DNA from: UMGS1498 sp900552335
GTDB taxonomy: Bacteria > Bacillota_I > Bacilli_A > RF39 > UBA660
Assembly: GCA_902477075.1 (NCBI GenBank)
Contig: CABSFU010000001.1
Coordinates: 113,036-177,035 of the forward strand
Direction: 5' to 3'
Length of the DNA: 64,000 nt
The first letter of the stretch is position 1. Every line of letters starts with the position of its first letter. The notes under the pieces were generated by a model that was given only the letters and a program-made list of their open reading frames with translations, did not search any database and was not told the origin of the DNA. Made by a program: the position numbers and the translations under genes. This document shows, in pieces, positions 35,391 through 42,811 of this stretch.

Positions 35391-35451
35391 GGTAAAAAAT
35401 GGTAAAATGTTGTATTAAAATTTATAATATACCCCTAAGGAGGGGGTTAGT

Positions 35452-35544
35452 ATGAAAACTAAATATGATGTGTTATATGAAAAACTGCTTAATGATCATA
35501 TTAACATCAGTTTATTTATTAAACTACTTGAGTATATCAAATAA
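35452..35544 (+). CDS. small ORF of 30 codons near the lysogeny region
   Basis: MKTKYDVLYEKLLNDHINIS... begins 7-8 bases after AAGGAGGGGG, an unusually strong ribosome-binding site, and TATAAT-like bases lie about 30 bases further up. It ends inside the terminator stem shared with the convergent repressor gene. The position between recombinase and repressor fits a small regulator such as an excision factor, but nothing in the sequence proves this. Confidence 0.45.
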   Translation: MKTKYDVLYEKLLNDHINISLFIKLLEYIK

Positions 35545-35558
35545 GATATACTCTTTTT
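35530..35558. terminator. bidirectional terminator
   Basis: Stem GAGTATAT / ATATACTC with 8-base loop and T-run, between the small ORF and the end of the repressor gene. Confidence 0.75.
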
Positions 35559-35910
35559 ATTTGTCCTCTTTATCAATTATAAATTCTTTGTTTTTTTCTA
35601 TAAATTTCATAAGCTTATCAAAATTTTCTTCTGATAAATCTTCGCCGTCAAAAAGATTATTTTCTTTTAAAGCGTCTTTCAATTTACTTTTGATATTTTT
35701 GGTAGCTTTTTTTTCTTCCCAGTCAAGCATATAGTTAGCGTCTACTCCTAATACTTTACATAAAAGCATTATGCTATCTGCGTCTGGTTTATGATTTCCA
35801 CTTTCCCAGTCGCTAATAGTGTTATGAGATACGCCTAATTGCTTGGCAAGCTCTTTTTGTGTCATATTTTTATTTTTTCTTGAGTTCCTTATATTATCAC
35901 ATAAAGCCAT
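35557..35910 (-). CDS. CI-like phage repressor
   Basis: ATG 35910 follows TGGAGG. The 117-residue protein has an N-terminal Xre HTH (NMTQKELAKQLGVSHNTISDWESGNHKP) and an acidic C-terminal helical part, without a peptidase domain. It is divergent from the Cro-like gene at 36080 across three palindromic operators, the standard lysogeny switch layout. Confidence 0.85.
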   Translation of the reverse strand: MALCDNIRNSRKNKNMTQKELAKQLGVSHNTISDWESGNHKPDADSIMLLCKVLGVDANYMLDWEEKKATKNIKSKLKDALKENNLFDGEDLSEENFDKLMKFIEKNKEFIIDKEDK

Positions 35911-35971
35911 ATTAGTTACCTCCATTTCATTAAAATTTTATCACAAAAAATATGTATAGTAAATAAATAAT

Positions 35972-35986
35972 TTCGAAAAAATCGAA
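35972..35986. promoter_or_regulatory. operator site 1
   Basis: TTCGAAAAAATCGAA, a 15-bp dyad TTCGA-N5-TCGAA, nearest to the repressor gene; likely controls repressor expression. Confidence 0.65.
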
Positions 35987-36004
35987 AAAATTAGCGTTTT
36001 TGTA

Positions 36005-36033
36005 TTGACATTTCGATAATACCGAATTACAAT
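36005..36033 (+). promoter_or_regulatory. early (lytic) phage promoter
   Basis: TTGACA (36005-36010) and TACAAT (36028-36033), 17 bases apart, a near-consensus promoter overlapped by operator 2. Confidence 0.8.
36012..36026. promoter_or_regulatory. operator site 2
   Basis: TTCGATAATACCGAA, matching the same dyad with one change. It fills the spacer between the -35 and -10 of the early promoter, so bound repressor would block RNA polymerase. Confidence 0.7.
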
Positions 36034-36043
36034 GTATATAGAG

Positions 36044-36058
36044 TTCGACAATATCGAA
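36044..36058. promoter_or_regulatory. operator site 3
   Basis: TTCGACAATATCGAA, a perfect TTCGA-N5-TCGAA dyad just downstream of the early promoter. Confidence 0.7.
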
Positions 36059-36079
36059 GTCTTGGAAGGAGGAAATTAA

Positions 36080-36337
36080 ATGTCAAACCCTAAATCACTA
36101 GAAGTAGGAAAAAAGATAAAGTTACTTTTGGTAGAACATAATATCAACCAAAATCAAGTAGCAAGATACCTAAATGTTAGTGATTCTTTATTTTCTGATA
36201 AGTTAAATGGAAAAGTAAAGATTACTGTAGACGAATTTTACGATATTATTACTTATCTAAATGAAGAATTTAACATTACTGTAGACGCTAATTACTTTAT
36301 GCCACAAACACCAAACGAAACATCAGACACTAACTAA
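36080..36337 (+). CDS. Cro-like HTH protein
   Basis: The 85-residue product has a single HTH (QNQVARYLNVSDSLFSDKLNGKVKITVDEFYDI). First gene of the early operon after the operators; GGAGG precedes the ATG. Probably the antagonist of the repressor. Confidence 0.75.
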   Translation: MSNPKSLEVGKKIKLLLVEHNINQNQVARYLNVSDSLFSDKLNGKVKITVDEFYDIITYLNEEFNITVDANYFMPQTPNETSDTN

Positions 36338-36361
36338 CATAAAATTTAATGAGGTGTTGAA

Positions 36362-36604
36362 ATGGAAAAAAACGAAAGCTATCACACAATAAAAAACTTA
36401 ACACTAGGTCAAACAGAAATTGAGATATGTATAGAGAGTATTCCAACAATAGAAGAAAAAAGAAATCATTTAATAAAAATATATGACGTCGTAAATGATA
36501 TAGCTAGAAAAGCTGAAAAACGCGGCGTTGATACTTCTAAATGGTTTTATACAGAAAAACAATTAAAGCTCTTAAAACAAGATCCAATAAATGAATTTAT
36601 CTAG
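36362..36604 (+). CDS. hypothetical phage protein (80 aa)
   Basis: Short soluble protein without a motif I recognise; GAGGTG ribosome-binding site. It follows the Cro-like gene by 24 bases in the early operon. Confidence 0.6.
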   Translation: MEKNESYHTIKNLTLGQTEIEICIESIPTIEEKRNHLIKIYDVVNDIARKAEKRGVDTSKWFYTEKQLKLLKQDPINEFI

Positions 36605-36638
36605 TAAATCAATTTAAAAAAACAAAGGAGAAACAATT

Positions 36639-36836
36639 ATGAAAAAAAAATACAGGCTTAAAAAATGGGTAAAAGTAACCCTAAATATATTATGCGCAAT
36701 AAGCGTATTTATAATACTTGCTTTATTAGTGAAGAAAGGAGTTAATGACTTTGAAGATTTGGCTAAGCAATGTGATAAGGAATATGGCTATACTTGTACT
36801 TATTACGATATTAGACAATACTCTTTAGGTAAATAA
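36639..36836 (+). CDS. small membrane protein (65 aa)
   Basis: A Lys/Arg-rich N-terminus (MKKKYRLKKWVKV), one membrane helix (LNILCAISVFIILALLV), and an outside part with two Cys (AKQCDKEYGYTCTYYD) that could form a disulfide. AAAGGAG precedes it. A possible superinfection or membrane factor; function unknown. Confidence 0.6.
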   Translation: MKKKYRLKKWVKVTLNILCAISVFIILALLVKKGVNDFEDLAKQCDKEYGYTCTYYDIRQYSLGK

Positions 36837-36864
36837 ATTATGTATGTTAAAGAAAATAAAAAAA

Positions 36865-36895
36865 GATTTATGAATTGGATCAGAACTCATAAATC
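36865..36895 (+). promoter_or_regulatory. stem-loop in early operon
   Basis: A perfect 9-bp stem GATTTATGA / TCATAAATC with a 13-base loop in the 145-base gap before the next gene. No T-run follows, so it may be a processing or antitermination element; TATAAT-like bases at about 36910 could restart transcription. Confidence 0.4.
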
Positions 36896-36981
36896 AAGTT
36901 GTAAACTTTCTTATAATTTACTCTCTAATTGTACCATAATTTGGGGGTAAAAGTCAAAAAATGGACGATTGGAGGTAAAAC

Positions 36982-37650
36982 ATGAAAGATAGTTATATAA
37001 TGCACTGCGATTACGGAAATCATTTTGAATTATTAACAGACGCTGAATTAGGTCGGCTTATAAGAGATGTAAATAACTATGTTAAAAATGGTGTTTTGCC
37101 TCAATATACAAAAGAGGATCGTGTTCTAAATATGGCCTTTAGTTTTATGAAAACTAACATTGATATAGAAACAGAAAAATATATAAAAAAATGTGAAAAA
37201 AATCGAGAAAATGGCCGTCGTGGTGGTCGACCTAGAAACCCAGAAAAACCGAACGGTTTTGAAGAAAACCCACAAGAAACGAAAAAAGCCGATACTGATA
37301 CTGAAACTGATACTGATACTGAAACTGATACTGATACTGAAACTGATACTGAAACAAACATAAAAAAAAGTGTGTGTGATAAAAGCGCACGCGCAAAAGA
37401 ATTTTATTGTCATTTAGGAAGTGATTATAAATCGGAGTCATGTTTCTACTGCATGAAAAAACAGATATGTCCTAATAAGGAGTCTACGGAGTTTAGATTA
37501 AACCACCGAAACGAAACTTTCGACGAGTGGAATAAAAGACACGAAGATTATCGGGAACAACTTATTGAGGACTTAAAGTCCAGGGGGAAGGATCCAGATA
37601 TAGAGCTTATCGACTATGACTGGTTAAATGAAGATAATGATATAGATTAG
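36982..37650 (+). CDS. phage replication-region protein, DUF6291-like
   Basis: The N-terminal part (HFELLTDAELGRLIRDVNNYV, MAFSFMKTNIDIETEKY) and the following KRNGRRGG-type basic stretch (NGRRGGRPRNPEKPNG) match the phage DUF6291 family found beside replication genes. A low-complexity stretch of Thr/Asp/Glu repeats (about residues 104-125) follows, then a Cys-containing C-terminal part (YCHLGSDYKSESCFYCMKKQICP). GGAGG precedes the ATG. Function likely in replication, not proven. Confidence 0.6.
   Translation: MKDSYIMHCDYGNHFELLTDAELGRLIRDVNNYVKNGVLPQYTKEDRVLNMAFSFMKTNIDIETEKYIKKCEKNRENGRRGGRPRNPEKPNGFEENPQETKKADTDTETDTDTETDTDTETDTETNIKKSVCDKSARAKEFYCHLGSDYKSESCFYCMKKQICPNKESTEFRLNHRNETFDEWNKRHEDYREQLIEDLKSRGKDPDIELIDYDWLNEDNDID
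37291..37356 (+). repeat. in-frame 18-bp tandem repeat
   Basis: Three copies of GATACTGATACTGAAACT plus a shorter copy, encoding DTDTET repeats in the gene at 36982. Because the unit is a multiple of three, slippage changes linker length without breaking the frame. Confidence 0.85.
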
Positions 37651-37670
37651 AAAATGGAGGAATAATTATT

Positions 37671-37946
37671 ATGAAAAATACTATAACAAAACAAGATATA
37701 GATAACATTTTAAAAGATACACTAATTAAAGTTGAACAATACGGAGATAAAACAACCGTTTTAAAAGCTACATTGCCTAATGACTTTGTAATTGTTGAGA
37801 GTTCTAGCTGCGTAGATCCTGCAAACTTCGATATGAAAATTGGAGAAGAAATATGTATGGACAAGCTAGTTAATAAAATTTGGGAACTTGAAGGCTATAA
37901 ACTTCAATGTCAAACTAAGGAGGTAGCAGAAAATGGAAATAACTAG
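37671..37946 (+). CDS. N4 Gp49 / Sf6 gene 66-like phage protein
   Basis: The 91-residue product contains ESSSCVDPANFDMKIGEE and MDKLVNKIWELEGYKLQ, the conserved core of the phage Gp49-like family of unknown function. GGAGG precedes the ATG; the end overlaps spoVG by 14 bases. Confidence 0.7.
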   Translation: MKNTITKQDIDNILKDTLIKVEQYGDKTTVLKATLPNDFVIVESSSCVDPANFDMKIGEEICMDKLVNKIWELEGYKLQCQTKEVAENGNN

Positions 37947-38187
37947 CGTTAAAGTAAAAAAAATAAATGAAGAAAACTCTCGTTTAGTTGGAGCTGCTTC
38001 TGTAGTTGTTGATAAAGAATTTATTATCAAAGATATAAAAATTATTAAAGGAGACGACCGTCTATTCCTGGCTATGCCTAGTCAAAAAATGCCAGACGGC
38101 TCATACGCAGATTTAGCACACCCTCTTAATGTTGAGTGTCGCAAAAAATTTGAAGATATTATTTTAGCAGAATATGATAAGTGCTAA
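37933..38187 (+). CDS. spoVG: phage-encoded SpoVG
   Basis: The 84-residue product is full-length SpoVG: MEITSVKVKKINEENSRL, VVDKEFIIKDIKIIKG, LFLAMPSQKMPDGSYADLAHPLN and a final EYDKC helix. SpoVG is an RNA/DNA-binding regulator that in Bacillus affects asymmetric septation and sporulation and in other Firmicutes virulence genes. Its presence on a prophage lodged in a spore-coat gene is notable. AAGGAGG lies before the ATG; it overlaps genes on both sides. Confidence 0.93.
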   Translation: MEITSVKVKKINEENSRLVGAASVVVDKEFIIKDIKIIKGDDRLFLAMPSQKMPDGSYADLAHPLNVECRKKFEDIILAEYDKC

Positions 38188-38719
38188 TGAATTATGGAAG
38201 TCAATAGAATATGATACTCGTTATCAAGTATCAAACTATGGACGTTTTAGAAAGAAAAACCCTAAAAATGGTTATAGATATTTAAAACCTTTTAGAAAAC
38301 ATAATCTATTTTTAGTAAAGATTAAAGATAAAGATTTTAACTGTGCTCGATTAGTCGCTAATGCTTTTATTAAGCAATTAGCTTCTAATGATAGAGTCTA
38401 TCATAAAAATAAAATAGAATTTGATAATTACTATAAAAATTTAGAAGTTATATCTTTAAAAGAGCTTGGTAAACGAACTGGCTATATATCAAAATCTAAA
38501 CGAGTTGTAGAAGTTAAAAACGGCGAGATTATAAGAGACTGGCCTTCAAGTAGAAAAGCCGCTAAAGACTTATATATTTCTTATCAGACCGTTTCCGACT
38601 ACTGCAATAATAAGGTAGAAAGCCCTATGTTTAATCTTATGTGGGAAGACGATTATTTTGACGAAGTATTAGAGCCGTTTAAATGGGAACATAAAAAAAG
38701 AAAGGAAAAAAAGAAATGA
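38174..38719 (+). CDS. NUMOD4/HNH-type homing-endonuclease-like protein
   Basis: The 181 residues have an N-terminal NUMOD4 pattern (ELWKSIEYDTRYQVSNYGRFRKKN), a middle region like an HNH (RVYHKNKIEFDNYYKNLEVIS) in which the usual second His/Asn are changed (VYHKNK), and a C-terminal NUMOD1-like DNA-binding part (WPSSRKAAKDLYISYQTVSDYC). Likely a mobile endonuclease, perhaps with weakened activity. It overlaps spoVG by 14 bases. Confidence 0.65.
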   Translation: MISANELWKSIEYDTRYQVSNYGRFRKKNPKNGYRYLKPFRKHNLFLVKIKDKDFNCARLVANAFIKQLASNDRVYHKNKIEFDNYYKNLEVISLKELGKRTGYISKSKRVVEVKNGEIIRDWPSSRKAAKDLYISYQTVSDYCNNKVESPMFNLMWEDDYFDEVLEPFKWEHKKRKEKKK

Positions 38720-39078
38720 AAACTAAAATCAAAAACACAATAAAAGACATCATTGATTATACGCTAACAAATGAATTTAAAGCTTTAGTAATGATTATGT
38801 TATTTATGTTCTTATGTGTTTCCCTATTCTGGGGTGCTATATGTACAGTAATGACTAATGACATTACAGAAGTAGCTACAGAGCAAAAAGAAGAAAATAT
38901 AAAACTTCAAGCAGAATATGACAAGTTATCTCAAGAGTACGCTCGTATGAAAATGGCTTATGAGGAAACTTACGAACTATTTACTACTTGTCAAGAGTCT
39001 ACATCTTGGTATGAACAATTTTATTATGACAATGTAGATCCAACAACTGGAGAAATTGAGGGGGAATATTATGAGTAG
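38716..39078 (+). CDS. membrane protein with coiled coil (120 aa)
   Basis: One membrane helix (ALVMIMLFMFLCVSLFWGAI) near residue 25-45, then a heptad region (EQKEENIKLQAEYDKLSQEY) outside or inside. It overlaps the previous gene by 4 bases and the next by 8. A phage membrane protein of unknown role. Confidence 0.6.
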   Translation: MKTKIKNTIKDIIDYTLTNEFKALVMIMLFMFLCVSLFWGAICTVMTNDITEVATEQKEENIKLQAEYDKLSQEYARMKMAYEETYELFTTCQESTSWYEQFYYDNVDPTTGEIEGEYYE

Positions 39079-39412
39079 TATTATTTGTTTATTATTAGGT
39101 TTAATATTAGGCTCTGGTTTATGTTATCTTGCCTTTAATCAAGTATTAACTTCTAAAGACGATATTATAGACGATTATAAAAAAGGTATAGAAATACATA
39201 ATCAAAGAGAATTAAAACTTATATATATAAATCAGTCTACTAAAGACTATGTAAAACAACAACAAGATATTCTTAAAACTGTACCTATTAAGGTAAAAGA
39301 AATTACAGACGAAGCTAGTTTACAAGCTGGTAGATATATGGCTTTAAAAGATATAGAAAAAACTATTATTCAATTAGAAAAGAACTCCGAAAGCTTAGTA
39401 AATAAAAAATAA
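39071..39412 (+). CDS. membrane-anchored coiled-coil protein (113 aa)
   Basis: ATG 39071 follows GAGGGGG; the frame could open earlier, but without a site. N-terminal membrane helix (IICLLLGLILGSGLCYLAF), then a long charged helix. Pairs with the preceding membrane protein; both could form a membrane complex. Function unknown. Confidence 0.6.
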   Translation: MSSIICLLLGLILGSGLCYLAFNQVLTSKDDIIDDYKKGIEIHNQRELKLIYINQSTKDYVKQQQDILKTVPIKVKEITDEASLQAGRYMALKDIEKTIIQLEKNSESLVNKK

Positions 39413-39423
39413 GGAGTGATGTT

Positions 39424-40053
39424 ATGCCTAGAGTGTTTAGAAACAAGTTCGGTCGTAAAACTGTTAGACCTTTCAAAAAGCAAGATCTAAATAGTATGAT
39501 CGTAATTTGTAAGAAAAATAAAAACGCAGCCGAAGAAGAAGAAAACAAAGAACAAGTTTATTTATGGGATCGTAACTATATGATACTACACCTAGGTAGA
39601 AATCTAGCTTTTCGTATAGAGGATCTATTACAGTTGAAAACTGATAATTTTAAAAATGGAGGTATTTATACAAGAGAGTTCAAAACTGGTAAAGAACAAG
39701 CTTTTGAACTCCACCCTTCATTGAGAAAAGATTTAGAAGATTATATAAATAGAAATAAGCTTGTTGAAGGAGAATATTTATTTAAAAGTCGTAAAGGTAC
39801 TAATATACCTATTACACGTCAAAGAGCTTGGCAGATTATTAAAGAATTATCAGACGAAGTTAAAGTATCTTATGTTGTAGGCTGCCACTCCTTACGTAAG
39901 TATTTTGCTAGAGAGTATTACGAACAGACTGGAGATTTAATCGGTTTAAAAGAAATGTTAAATCACTCTAGCGAAACAGTAACATTAAGGTATATATGCT
40001 GGGAAGAAGACGACAAAAACATCAAGCGAAAGAACTTTTATTTAGGAGGTTAA
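39424..40053 (+). CDS. tyrosine recombinase catalytic domain protein
   Basis: The 209-residue product has the family's catalytic set: Arg in LGRNLAFRIEDLL, Lys in FKTGKEQ, HSLRK (H-x-x-R), LNHSS (His) and Tyr in TLRYICW. The N-terminal core-binding domain is missing or minimal. The prophage already has a serine integrase, so this enzyme may resolve multimers, invert a segment or act as a regulator. GGAGTGATG precedes it. Confidence 0.85.
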   Translation: MPRVFRNKFGRKTVRPFKKQDLNSMIVICKKNKNAAEEEENKEQVYLWDRNYMILHLGRNLAFRIEDLLQLKTDNFKNGGIYTREFKTGKEQAFELHPSLRKDLEDYINRNKLVEGEYLFKSRKGTNIPITRQRAWQIIKELSDEVKVSYVVGCHSLRKYFAREYYEQTGDLIGLKEMLNHSSETVTLRYICWEEDDKNIKRKNFYLGG

Positions 40054-40055
40054 TT

Positions 40056-40601
40056 ATGCAAGTAGTTAATTTTAATCAAAAACAATGGCGTCAAGATTTT
40101 GCCGCATACGTTAAAGATAAATTGGACTGGTCCTCCGCTAGAGTAACAAAACCAGAAGTTATCAAAAAAGGTTATTATGATAATTCTTTGGGAGAACGCC
40201 TTTCCTCATTAAAAGAATTTAGAGTTATTAACGGAACTGGTGGCGAAGTTAGAATACAATACTATCACAACAATATTGTTGGCGAAGACGGTATGACTTA
40301 TACTGATCGTGATTTTGAACTAGTTTACAATTATTTAAAAGAAGCAGAAAAAGAGCCATTATGGTTATTGATGAGTGATTTCTTTTATAAAAATAAATGC
40401 AACTCTGGTTTAATAAGTGAAGATAAAGACTACTACGCTTTTAGAAAAAGGAAAAAACTTTATAGAGTCTATAGAAAAGACAACGATAAATTTAAGTTAG
40501 AAATTGAAGAAGTACATTTATTTGAGTATGTAGATTTAAAAGTAATAGATAACTTAAATAGTATTGAAGAAGTAGAAAATACAATATTACAGTATTTTTA
40601 A
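40056..40601 (+). CDS. hypothetical phage protein with NFNQKQWRQDF motif
   Basis: ATG 40056 follows TAGGAGG. The 181-residue product begins MQVVNFNQKQWRQDFAAYVK and has a GGEVRIQYYHNN strand region. The first half is clearly related to the gene at 41804 (VNFNQKQWRQDFGAFIR...). Not a family I know. Confidence 0.6.
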   Translation: MQVVNFNQKQWRQDFAAYVKDKLDWSSARVTKPEVIKKGYYDNSLGERLSSLKEFRVINGTGGEVRIQYYHNNIVGEDGMTYTDRDFELVYNYLKEAEKEPLWLLMSDFFYKNKCNSGLISEDKDYYAFRKRKKLYRVYRKDNDKFKLEIEEVHLFEYVDLKVIDNLNSIEEVENTILQYF

Positions 40602-40783
40602 AAAACTAATAACAATTTTACATAATGAAAATATGTAAATTGATATAAAAAATAACACTTTCCTGATGTCGGGAAAATGCTTATAAAATCTGGGTAAAAC
40701 TACTCTTTTATAGGGTGGCTAGTGAATTTAACAGAATTATGTCATTTTGTAAAATTCAATATATAGGAAATGAGGTGCTAGAA
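40602..40783. other. intergenic in early region
   Basis: About 180 bases. It contains TTCC-TGATGTC-GGGAA (about 40662-40677), a short dyad, and TAAAAT-like boxes. A promoter for the next gene cluster is possible; nothing firm. Confidence 0.35.
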
Positions 40784-41080
40784 ATGCTTGTATTACCAAT
40801 AAAAAAGAAATGGTTTGACATGATACTTAGTGGAGAAAAAAAAGAAGAATATCGAGAAATAAAACCATATTATGATAGTCGCTTAAATAAAAAAGTAAAT
40901 TTTTGTGAAAGTACAGGTTATGGTTATTATATTCTTTTAAGAAATGGTTACTCAAAAAATAGTCCTACTCTAAAAGTTGGTTGTGTAATAAAAAAAGATT
41001 ATGGTAACCCTGCTTGGGGAGCAATACCAGGTCAACTATATTATGTTTTAAAAATATTAAGTGTTGAGGTGGTTAAATGA
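40784..41080 (+). CDS. ASCH-domain phage protein
   Basis: ATG 40784 follows GAGGTG; the longer frame from 40715 lacks a site. The 98-residue product starts LVLPIKKKWFDMILSGEKKEEYREIKPYY, the typical ASCH (PUA-like) fold opening with the conserved EEYRE. ASCH proteins bind nucleic acid or process modified cytidines. The stop overlaps the next ATG. Confidence 0.75.
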   Translation: MLVLPIKKKWFDMILSGEKKEEYREIKPYYDSRLNKKVNFCESTGYGYYILLRNGYSKNSPTLKVGCVIKKDYGNPAWGAIPGQLYYVLKILSVEVVK

Positions 41081-41340
41081 AAGCTTTTATAAAAAAAGAA
41101 AAATGGGAAGAATTTAAAAAAGATTATGTAAAATATGGTTTCTCACTTGCTGTTTTCCCAGATAAATTTTATACAAAACCAATAGATAGATTTTTAGTAA
41201 TACTTATAAGCCGAAAAACTAGAGAAATTAAACTTAGAACACCATACGGAGAGAGTCCATTTATGGAAGTTCAAGGAAATTATTTCGAAGATCTAATAAT
41301 TAATAATTTTGTTGAATATAAAAAAGGTATATTTGATTAA
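41077..41340 (+). CDS. hypothetical phage protein (87 aa)
   Basis: A soluble protein with mixed beta/alpha pattern, overlapping the ASCH gene by 4 bases (ATGA). No family recognised. Confidence 0.55.
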   Translation: MKAFIKKEKWEEFKKDYVKYGFSLAVFPDKFYTKPIDRFLVILISRKTREIKLRTPYGESPFMEVQGNYFEDLIINNFVEYKKGIFD

Positions 41341-41353
41341 GGAAGGTGTCGAA

Positions 41354-41581
41354 ATGGCTAAATTAAAAGATAAAATAGTTGGTTATATTTCTCCTAAACA
41401 AAGAAAAATAAATACACTAGAAAATAAAGTCTCTACTCTTGAAGGAGTAATAAAAGACGAATTATATAATCTATTTATCGAAAAGCTGGGAGAACCAGCA
41501 GAAATGAAACGTCTAAAAAAAGACAATAAAAGATTAAGGCAACAAAATAAGTCTTTAAAAGAAATAATTAAAAATAGTTAA
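41354..41581 (+). CDS. small coiled-coil phage protein
   Basis: ATG 41354 follows GGAAGGTG. The 75 residues are largely a charged coiled coil (INTLENKVSTLEGVIKDEL; RLKKDNKRLRQQNKSLKEI). Unknown function. Confidence 0.5.
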   Translation: MAKLKDKIVGYISPKQRKINTLENKVSTLEGVIKDELYNLFIEKLGEPAEMKRLKKDNKRLRQQNKSLKEIIKNS

Positions 41582-41601
41582 TTAAAAAGGTGGTGCTAGT
41601 T

Positions 41602-41811
41602 GTGAACTTAAAAGAAATGCAAAAATATGCTAATGCGTTATCTGAAATTAGAGTTAAATGTAATTGTAGTCATACTTTATATTTTCCAGCTTATGGTCCA
41701 GATGTGCAGATTTGTTCACATTGTGGCCATAAAGTCTATAGAAATGATCGTATAAAATTTAAAGAAATATTATCTAAATGTATTAAAGTAAAGGAGGTAC
41801 AAAATGGGTAA
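41602..41811 (+). CDS. small zinc-ribbon phage protein
   Basis: The start is uncertain: GTG 41602 has AAAGGTGG upstream. About 69 residues with CNCSHTLYFPAYGPDVQ and CSHCGHKVYRNDR, a zinc-ribbon pattern (CxC...CxxC). It overlaps the next gene by 8 bases. Confidence 0.55.
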   Translation: MNLKEMQKYANALSEIRVKCNCSHTLYFPAYGPDVQICSHCGHKVYRNDRIKFKEILSKCIKVKEVQNG

Positions 41812-42142
41812 AGCTTATAATAGCAAGTGGAAAGTTACACCACTTACAGTTAATTTTAATCAAAAACAATGGAGACAAGACTTCGGAGCTTTTATTAGAA
41901 GTAAATTATTCTGGGACGGTACAACTTTAGTAACAAGATCTAAAGCAAAATCAAAAGGACCTAATTTAATTACTAAGGGAATAAGAACTTTCGAAGTATA
42001 TAACGCCTATGGTGGTAGTGTTATAGTTGAATATCAAAACGAAAACGAAGTTTTATATACTACTCACGAAGATCTAATAAAACAATATTTTGAAGAAAGG
42101 AACATCAATATTTATGGAAAACAAAAAAATGAATTGCTCTAA
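41804..42142 (+). CDS. hypothetical phage protein, paralogue of the gene at 40056
   Basis: The 112-residue product shares VNFNQKQWRQDFGAFIRSKL with the protein at 40056 and a GGSVIVEYQNEN segment with its GGEVRIQYYHNN. AAAGGAGG precedes it. The duplication inside one prophage suggests a structural or binding module used twice. Confidence 0.6.
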   Translation: MGKAYNSKWKVTPLTVNFNQKQWRQDFGAFIRSKLFWDGTTLVTRSKAKSKGPNLITKGIRTFEVYNAYGGSVIVEYQNENEVLYTTHEDLIKQYFEERNINIYGKQKNELL

Positions 42143-42323
42143 TTGTGGAGCCGTTATTGAAGATACATATTACAAATGTTTAGATAATTGTTTACAAGTT
42201 AATTTCTTTGATACAGAAGAAGAAAATTGCTTTTGTTCTGAGGAGTGCTTTTGTAAATATATGGAATTAGAACAGTTAGAAGTTAACGAAGAAAATGACG
42301 AAAATGACGGCGAAGAAATTTAA
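42114..42323 (+). CDS. small Cys-rich phage protein
   Basis: I place the start at ATG 42114 by the AAAGGA site. The 69 residues hold CSNCGAVIEDTYYKCLDNC and CFCSEECFCKYM, likely two zinc sites, and an acidic tail. It overlaps neighbours on both sides. Confidence 0.5.
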   Translation: MENKKMNCSNCGAVIEDTYYKCLDNCLQVNFFDTEEENCFCSEECFCKYMELEQLEVNEENDENDGEEI

Positions 42324-42495
42324 AGATAAATGCGATTTATGTGGTAAATTTGATATTTTAAAAGGTTATAATGGTAAATGCCTTTGTCCTAAATGTATCG
42401 AAAAAGGACCACAAGAAAATTGTTCTCCACTCCCTCGAAAAAACGAAAAACAGTTAAGTATATTTGATTTGGAGGTAATGTCTCGTGGAAATTGA
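42295..42495 (+). CDS. small zinc-finger phage protein
   Basis: The 66-residue product has CDLCGKFDIL and CLCPKCIEKG (two CxxC pairs), and a C-terminal KQLSIFDLEV segment that resembles short peptide clamps-binding motifs (QLSIFDL-like). An interaction with the beta sliding clamp is an inference from that motif. Confidence 0.5.
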   Translation: MTKMTAKKFKDKCDLCGKFDILKGYNGKCLCPKCIEKGPQENCSPLPRKNEKQLSIFDLEVMSRGN

Positions 42496-42808
42496 TACAG
42501 AAAAAGCAGAACAAGCAATAAAAGAATTATCAGACGTTTTTACAAAAGCATTTATGCCAGTTGCAGAAGCTATAAAAAATATATCAACTGCACTTTGTCA
42601 TACATTTATTGATACTTGGGAAAGCATTAAGGAAAAAATGCCCGACTTTGAAAAAATGAAAATTTCACGAAAGCGTTTTGTTAAACTTTTAATGAGTATT
42701 GGTTATCAAAGAAACGAAGCCAATAAAATTGCTTGGCGTTATCACGAAGAAAAAGGAAAATATACATTTTTAGATTTTATCATTGAAAGTAACAAGAAGG
42801 AGGTATAA
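42485..42808 (+). CDS. hypothetical phage protein (107 aa)
   Basis: GTG start 42485 after TGGAGG. The N-terminal half is an amphipathic helix; the C-terminal half (KISRKRFVKLLMSIGYQRNEANKIAWRYHEEKG) resembles small HTH-like phage modules. Unknown function. Confidence 0.5.
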   Translation: MEIDTEKAEQAIKELSDVFTKAFMPVAEAIKNISTALCHTFIDTWESIKEKMPDFEKMKISRKRFVKLLMSIGYQRNEANKIAWRYHEEKGKYTFLDFIIESNKKEV

Positions 42809-42811
42809 TCA

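Noticed and set aside
37101..37441. Minus-strand ORFs rich in Ser/Phe
   Set aside because: They are reverse readings of the DTDTET repeat in the gene at 36982.
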